NCBI RefSeq assembly: GCF_003043455.1
Contig: NZ_PZGG01000019.1
Coordinates: forward strand, 1 to 39,082
Reading direction: 5' to 3'
Source: Staphylococcus simulans
Lineage (GTDB): Bacteria > Bacillota > Bacilli > Staphylococcales > Staphylococcaceae
Length of the DNA stretch: 39,082 nucleotides
Within the stretch, counting starts at the first letter, position 1. Every line of letters begins with the position of its first letter. The notes under the pieces were generated by a model. The model was not told the DNA's origin. It did no database searches and saw only the letters and a list, made by a program, of their open reading frames with translations. Positions 35,898 through 39,082 of this stretch are shown in pieces. The translations under genes and the position numbers were made by a program.

Positions 35898-36542
35898 TTA
35901 CTTATGAATACTTACTTCAGCATTCATACCTGGAACCACTGATTTTGCCGGTGCAGATTCAAGTGAAATCTTCACAGGTACGACTTGTGATACTTTAGTA
36001 TAGTTGCCGTCGCTGTTAGATGAAGGCATTAAAGAGAAACTTGAAGCTGTTGCTTTACCAACTTGTTCTACTTTACCTTTCATTTTAGAATCTTGACCGT
36101 CAATTTTAACATCTACTTTTTTACCCTTTTCAACATCTCCGAGGTCTGTCTCGTCTACATTTGCTGTAATGTATAACTCATCTAAATTATACGCGTATGC
36201 CATTGGTGAACCTGCTTGAACCATGCCGCCTTCTTGGGCATCTGTTTTTACAATAGTACCTGCTTGTGGCATTTTAATATCCATTTTTTGCGGAGATCCA
36301 TCTTCTCCTTTACCAGCTACTTCTGCGATTTGTTCATCTTTTTTATAGTATTTGTTTTCTTTGCCATCAAATGATTCTACTTTGCCTGAAACAGGACTCG
36401 CAATTTTAATTTGTTGGCCATCTACTTTCGCATTTTCTGTTTTTATATAACTTGTTGCTTGATTATAGTAGTAAAAACCGCCAATGCCGATTAACACAAG
36501 CACTACGATTGTCACAATATTAATAATGATTAACTTCTTCAT
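35898..36542 (-). CDS. emrA: EmrA/HlyD-family membrane fusion protein
   Basis: A 214-residue adaptor with one N-terminal helix (about residues 5-25), then a biotinyl-lipoyl-like barrel. Pairs of half-motifs are visible: GQQIKIASPVSGKVESF near residue 43 and IKMPQAGTIVKTDAQEGGMVQAG near 92. The long alpha-hairpin of Gram-negative EmrA is missing, as is usual in Firmicutes lacking an outer membrane. AGGAGGAAAG precedes the ATG. It is the first gene of emrAB, and its promoter region faces tetR. Confidence 0.87.
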   Translation of the reverse strand: MKKLIIINIVTIVVLVLIGIGGFYYYNQATSYIKTENAKVDGQQIKIASPVSGKVESFDGKENKYYKKDEQIAEVAGKGEDGSPQKMDIKMPQAGTIVKTDAQEGGMVQAGSPMAYAYNLDELYITANVDETDLGDVEKGKKVDVKIDGQDSKMKGKVEQVGKATASSFSLMPSSNSDGNYTKVSQVVPVKISLESAPAKSVVPGMNAEVSIHK

Positions 36543-36612
36543 ACGTACTTTCCTCCTATTTGCTTTTCAAAGTCACTTTTAATAGTATAAAGACATGTAA
36601 CTTAAAAAAACA

Positions 36613-36637
36613 CCAACACTTTTTAAAAATGTGTCGG
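36613..36637. promoter_or_regulatory. Candidate TetR operator between emrA and tetR
   Basis: The dyad CC-AACACTTTTTAAAAATGTGT-CGG is symmetric about 36625: CAC/GTG and TTTT/AAAA arms match, with one central mismatch pair. It lies in the divergent spacer, near the putative emrA -35. Confidence 0.5.
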
Positions 36638-36669
36638 GCAATTTTAAAGTGTATTAAAGAGGTGCAAAG

Positions 36670-37224
36670 ATGAAAAAGCGTGCTCGAATCCAAATATTCA
36701 AAAGTACAATCGGTTTGATGGAAGACTATGCACCAGAAGAAATTACCATTAAAATGATTTGCGCATACAGTGGTATCAATCGCTCTACTTTCTACGCCTA
36801 TTTCTTAGATAAATATGATTTGTTTGAACAGATTCAAAACTATCACATGAACCGCTATCAAAAATTAATGCGCATCGTTTATCAAAATTTCGAAGCTATA
36901 AAAAAAGAAAATCAAAAACTGCTTCAGTTTTTCCGCATTATCTTCAGATACATTCAAAGATTTCAACGATTTTTCCGCGCTATCTTTGTCACACATCCAC
37001 AAAAAGATGTGATTATTAAATTCGTGACCTTTACCCATGAATCTTACGAAAGATTGTTGAACGATTATACAAGGGTTTCAGATAAGGTTTACTTTGCGCA
37101 TTATTTAATTGGTGGTCAATTAGGTGTCATTCATACTTGGTTAAGACGTGATTGTACAGAAGCACCTGAAGCAATGGCACAAACAATGTTAGTCAATACC
37201 ATTAAAATGAGACAACAAGCTTAA
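36670..37224 (+). CDS. TetR/AcrR-family regulator
   Basis: A 184-residue regulator with an N-terminal TetR helix-turn-helix (EEITIKMICAYSGINRSTFYAYFLDKYDLF, residues about 21-52, in the family pattern). The C-terminal helical ligand domain is of the DhaS-like type (YLIGGQLGVIHTWLRRD). GAGGTG lies 5 nt before the ATG. It is divergent from emrAB and most likely represses it until a drug or metabolite binds; this is the standard arrangement, not proven here. Confidence 0.88.
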   Translation: MKKRARIQIFKSTIGLMEDYAPEEITIKMICAYSGINRSTFYAYFLDKYDLFEQIQNYHMNRYQKLMRIVYQNFEAIKKENQKLLQFFRIIFRYIQRFQRFFRAIFVTHPQKDVIIKFVTFTHESYERLLNDYTRVSDKVYFAHYLIGGQLGVIHTWLRRDCTEAPEAMAQTMLVNTIKMRQQA

Positions 37225-37242
37225 TAATATTACTAAAATAAT

Positions 37243-37279
37243 AAAGAGGAAGTGCTTGATATGAAGGCACTTCCTCTTT
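37243..37279. terminator. Bidirectional terminator of tetR and tcaB
   Basis: AAAGAGGAAGTGC/GCACTTCCTCTTT, a perfect 13-bp stem with an 11-nt loop and T-rich exit on the plus strand. Confidence 0.9.
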
Positions 37280-37321
37280 TTATAAGCTTAAACAAAAACA
37301 AAATTTCATATATTTCACTTA

Positions 37322-38539
37322 CTAATTTTTATTCTGCTGCATCGCAAAGACTCTCGCCGTTATGATGTGAAGTATGATCAATACAATCGACGCGATAAAA
37401 ATGATGATTAAATAAGGGATATAACTGCTTTCTCCCATTAAACCGACTAACGGTGTACTGATGCCACCAATTAATGTTTGAACTAAACCTAACAAACTTG
37501 AAGCACTTCCGCCGCCTCCTGTGCGTTCATCCATCGCAACTGAAAAGCCAAGTGTCGCTATACCTGTCACTGGACTGACTAACACAAAGAACGCAATGAA
37601 CAAGAAGAAAATCGGCAAATGGAAAATCAGTACGATTGAAATCAAGACTACACCAACAAGTTGAACCCAAGTATAACCGCGCATAATAGCTAATGGTGAA
37701 AAGTAATCAACTAATTTACCCGATAGCTGTGATGAAATAATCAATCCGATCCCGTTCACTGCGAACATAATACTGAACGCTTGGGGTGTCAGCGTATAAA
37801 TACGTTGCGTAATAAATGGAGATGCTGAAATGTAACTGAATAAAATCACAAAGGTCATCCCTTGAAGCAACATCGGCAATACAAATCGTGGGCGTTTCAA
37901 TAAACGTTTGAACTGAATTAAAATTGATTTGATATCAGCTGGCTCTCTCGCTTGTTTGCTTAAAGATTCTGGCACCCGTATAGAGGTGCTAAATACCATA
38001 AAAATGCCGAAAATCGTTAAGATAATAAAAACCATATGCCAAGTTGAAAACAATAAGATGATACCGCCGAGTGCTGGCGCAATAACTGGCGCCACACCAT
38101 TAACCAGCATTAAAACAGCTAAGAATTTCGTTAAAGCTTTCCCATGATACATATCACTGGCAATCGCTCGTGAAATCACCGCAGCTGCTCCTGCACATAA
38201 GCCTTGAATCAGTCTTAAGCTGATCATCATTGTAATGTTCGCTGAAAAAACAATGCCGACACTTGCGATAGTATAGATTATCATTACTATAATCAGTGGT
38301 TGTTTTCTTCCGTAAGCATCTGATAACGGCCCCATAATCAAATTACCAAATGCTAATCCAACCATAAATAAAGTCAGTGTTAATTGTGCTGCAGAAGCAG
38401 TCGTATTAAAGTCCGCTCTGATTTGCGGCAGACCTGGTAAAAACATATCGATGGATAACGCACCGATTGCTGTCAGCGCCCCTAAAATAATAATCAAAAA
38501 TATAGGCGGTCGCTTTTGATATGTATGTCCCTGACTCAC
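37322..38539 (-). CDS. tcaB: Bcr/CflA-family MFS exporter TcaB
   Basis: A 405-residue, 12-helix drug:proton antiporter of the Bcr/CflA (DHA1) group. GALTAIGALSIDMFLPGLPQI in TM1, GPLSDAYGRKQPL (motif A) and APALGGIIL (motif C) are typical. GTG at 38539 lies 7 nt after AAGGGGA; a TTG two codons upstream is less likely. The protein lies directly downstream of a tcaA-like gene, as tcaB does in the S. aureus tcaRAB glycopeptide-susceptibility locus, hence the name. A terminator stands between them, so tcaB probably has its own promoter. The substrate is unknown. Confidence 0.85.
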   Translation of the reverse strand: MSQGHTYQKRPPIFLIIILGALTAIGALSIDMFLPGLPQIRADFNTTASAAQLTLTLFMVGLAFGNLIMGPLSDAYGRKQPLIIVMIIYTIASVGIVFSANITMMISLRLIQGLCAGAAAVISRAIASDMYHGKALTKFLAVLMLVNGVAPVIAPALGGIILLFSTWHMVFIILTIFGIFMVFSTSIRVPESLSKQAREPADIKSILIQFKRLLKRPRFVLPMLLQGMTFVILFSYISASPFITQRIYTLTPQAFSIMFAVNGIGLIISSQLSGKLVDYFSPLAIMRGYTWVQLVGVVLISIVLIFHLPIFFLFIAFFVLVSPVTGIATLGFSVAMDERTGGGGSASSLLGLVQTLIGGISTPLVGLMGESSYIPYLIIIFIASIVLIILHIITARVFAMQQNKN

Positions 38540-38664
38540 AAACAATCCCCTTCTTTCTCTCTATACAATTCAATTAATATCCTCATGTTATACCGATAGT
38601 CAAAATAATACAATGAAAATAAAACCATTATTCCAAATAATCAAACATATAATAACTGCACATT

Positions 38665-38700
38665 AAAAACTCCTCTCTATCCATCGGATAAAAAGGAGTT
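38665..38700 (-). terminator. Terminator downstream of tcaA
   Basis: AACTCC...GGAGTT with inner TATCC/GGATA pairing, followed on the minus strand by five T, just after the tcaA stop. Confidence 0.75.
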
Positions 38701-38703
38701 GAT

Positions 38704-39082
38704 TTATGATTCATAGCTGATGATTTTCAAATCGTCAGTATTAGGTATCTGACCCGATTTATGATTATCATCTAAAAGTTTATAAGTTGATTTAACCCAT
38801 ACACCTTGGTTATTTAAATTTAATACTTCGGCGTAAACATGCGCCCCTTCAGTCGTCACGTCAACGACTTGGGGCGTTTGGTAAAAAGACGCTGCACCTT
38901 GCCCTGATTGAATCAATTGTTGTGTCTGTTTATAATTATCAGTTCCTGTTTTTAAAAACGGAGACACACTTGCGAAATTATTAGTTGTCGATGCATCATT
39001 TAAAGCTGATGTGTATTTATCAAAGAAACGAGACAATTTATTTTTTAAACTGTTTTCCTCTTTTTCTTTCTCTTCTACATAC
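38704..39082 (-). CDS. tcaA: TcaA-like membrane protein, C-terminal part (truncated by window)
   Basis: The frame stays open to the window edge, so only the last 125 or so residues are present; an internal TTG at 39036 is not a true start. The visible part begins with a Glu/Lys-rich stretch, then RFFDKYTSALND and a small alpha/beta domain ending DDLKIISYES, consistent with the extracellular NTF2-like C-terminal domain of TcaA (about 460 residues in S. aureus). TcaA affects teicoplanin susceptibility and cell-wall properties. The assignment rests on this tail and on the neighbouring tcaB; the zinc-ribbon and membrane helix should lie beyond the window. Confidence 0.72.
   Translation of the reverse strand, partial: YVEEKEKEENSLKNKLSRFFDKYTSALNDASTTNNFASVSPFLKTGTDNYKQTQQLIQSGQGAASFYQTPQVVDVTTEGAHVYAEVLNLNNQGVWVKSTYKLLDDNHKSGQIPNTDDLKIISYES

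Noticed and set aside
39034..39036. TTG as the start of a 110-residue protein
   Set aside because: The frame is open upstream to the window edge and the product matches the C-terminal part of a longer TcaA-like protein.

Overview
The window is low-GC Firmicute chromosome and looks like a Staphylococcus core region. Its gene order (hutI-hutU / hutR / hutG - spdC(lyrA) - rpiA - galM - ynfA ... fni - corA ... emrAB - tetR - tcaB - tcaA) matches what I remember of the S. aureus chromosome. Several protein lengths and N-termini also fit staphylococcal orthologues. Some details (shorter SpdC, paired DUF805 genes, shared XRE/ABC promoter elements) suggest a coagulase-negative species, possibly of the S. 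carnosus/simulans group; that is a guess. I see no prophage, insertion sequence, CRISPR array, rRNA or tRNA.

Layout. 1-5.5 kb: glpT, an SRPBCC protein, an NhaC-family transporter behind a SAM-I (S-box) riboswitch and therefore probably a methionine transporter (MetT type), a flavin reductase and a stress-type SDR. 5.5-7.8 kb: a SulP anion transporter coupled to an M20 amidohydrolase. 7.9-14.7 kb: the histidine utilisation cluster, with hutI, hutU and a YjiH-family membrane protein facing the divergent LysR regulator hutR, then hutG with a cre box upstream. Histidase (hutH) is not in the window. 14.9-18.2 kb: spdC, convergent to ynfA-galM-rpiA. 18.2-21.5 kb: a YhaQ/YhaP-like ABC exporter and an XRE regulator/DUF3169 pair whose upstream regions share a 20-bp element. 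21.5-22.8 kb: two tandem DUF805 membrane genes. 23-26.1 kb: mpg, then nrdDG behind two NrdR-like boxes 32 bp apart. 26.5-27.4 kb: an unrecognised gene and a structured intergenic segment with a cre box at its putative transcription start, a candidate CcpA-repressed sRNA. 27.4-34 kb: fni, corA, a thioesterase and two unrecognised genes, then an 841-residue MMPL transporter. 34-39 kb: emrAB-type efflux pump with divergent TetR regulator, tcaB, and the 3' end of tcaA.

The region is mostly uptake, efflux and intermediary metabolism under local control. The parts most worth checking are regulatory: the S-box/NhaC link, the candidate HutR sites, the shared XRE/ABC element, the NrdR pair and the possible cre-controlled sRNA. 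One enzyme oddity stands out: urocanase has Ala where the Pseudomonas-type signature has its active-site Cys.
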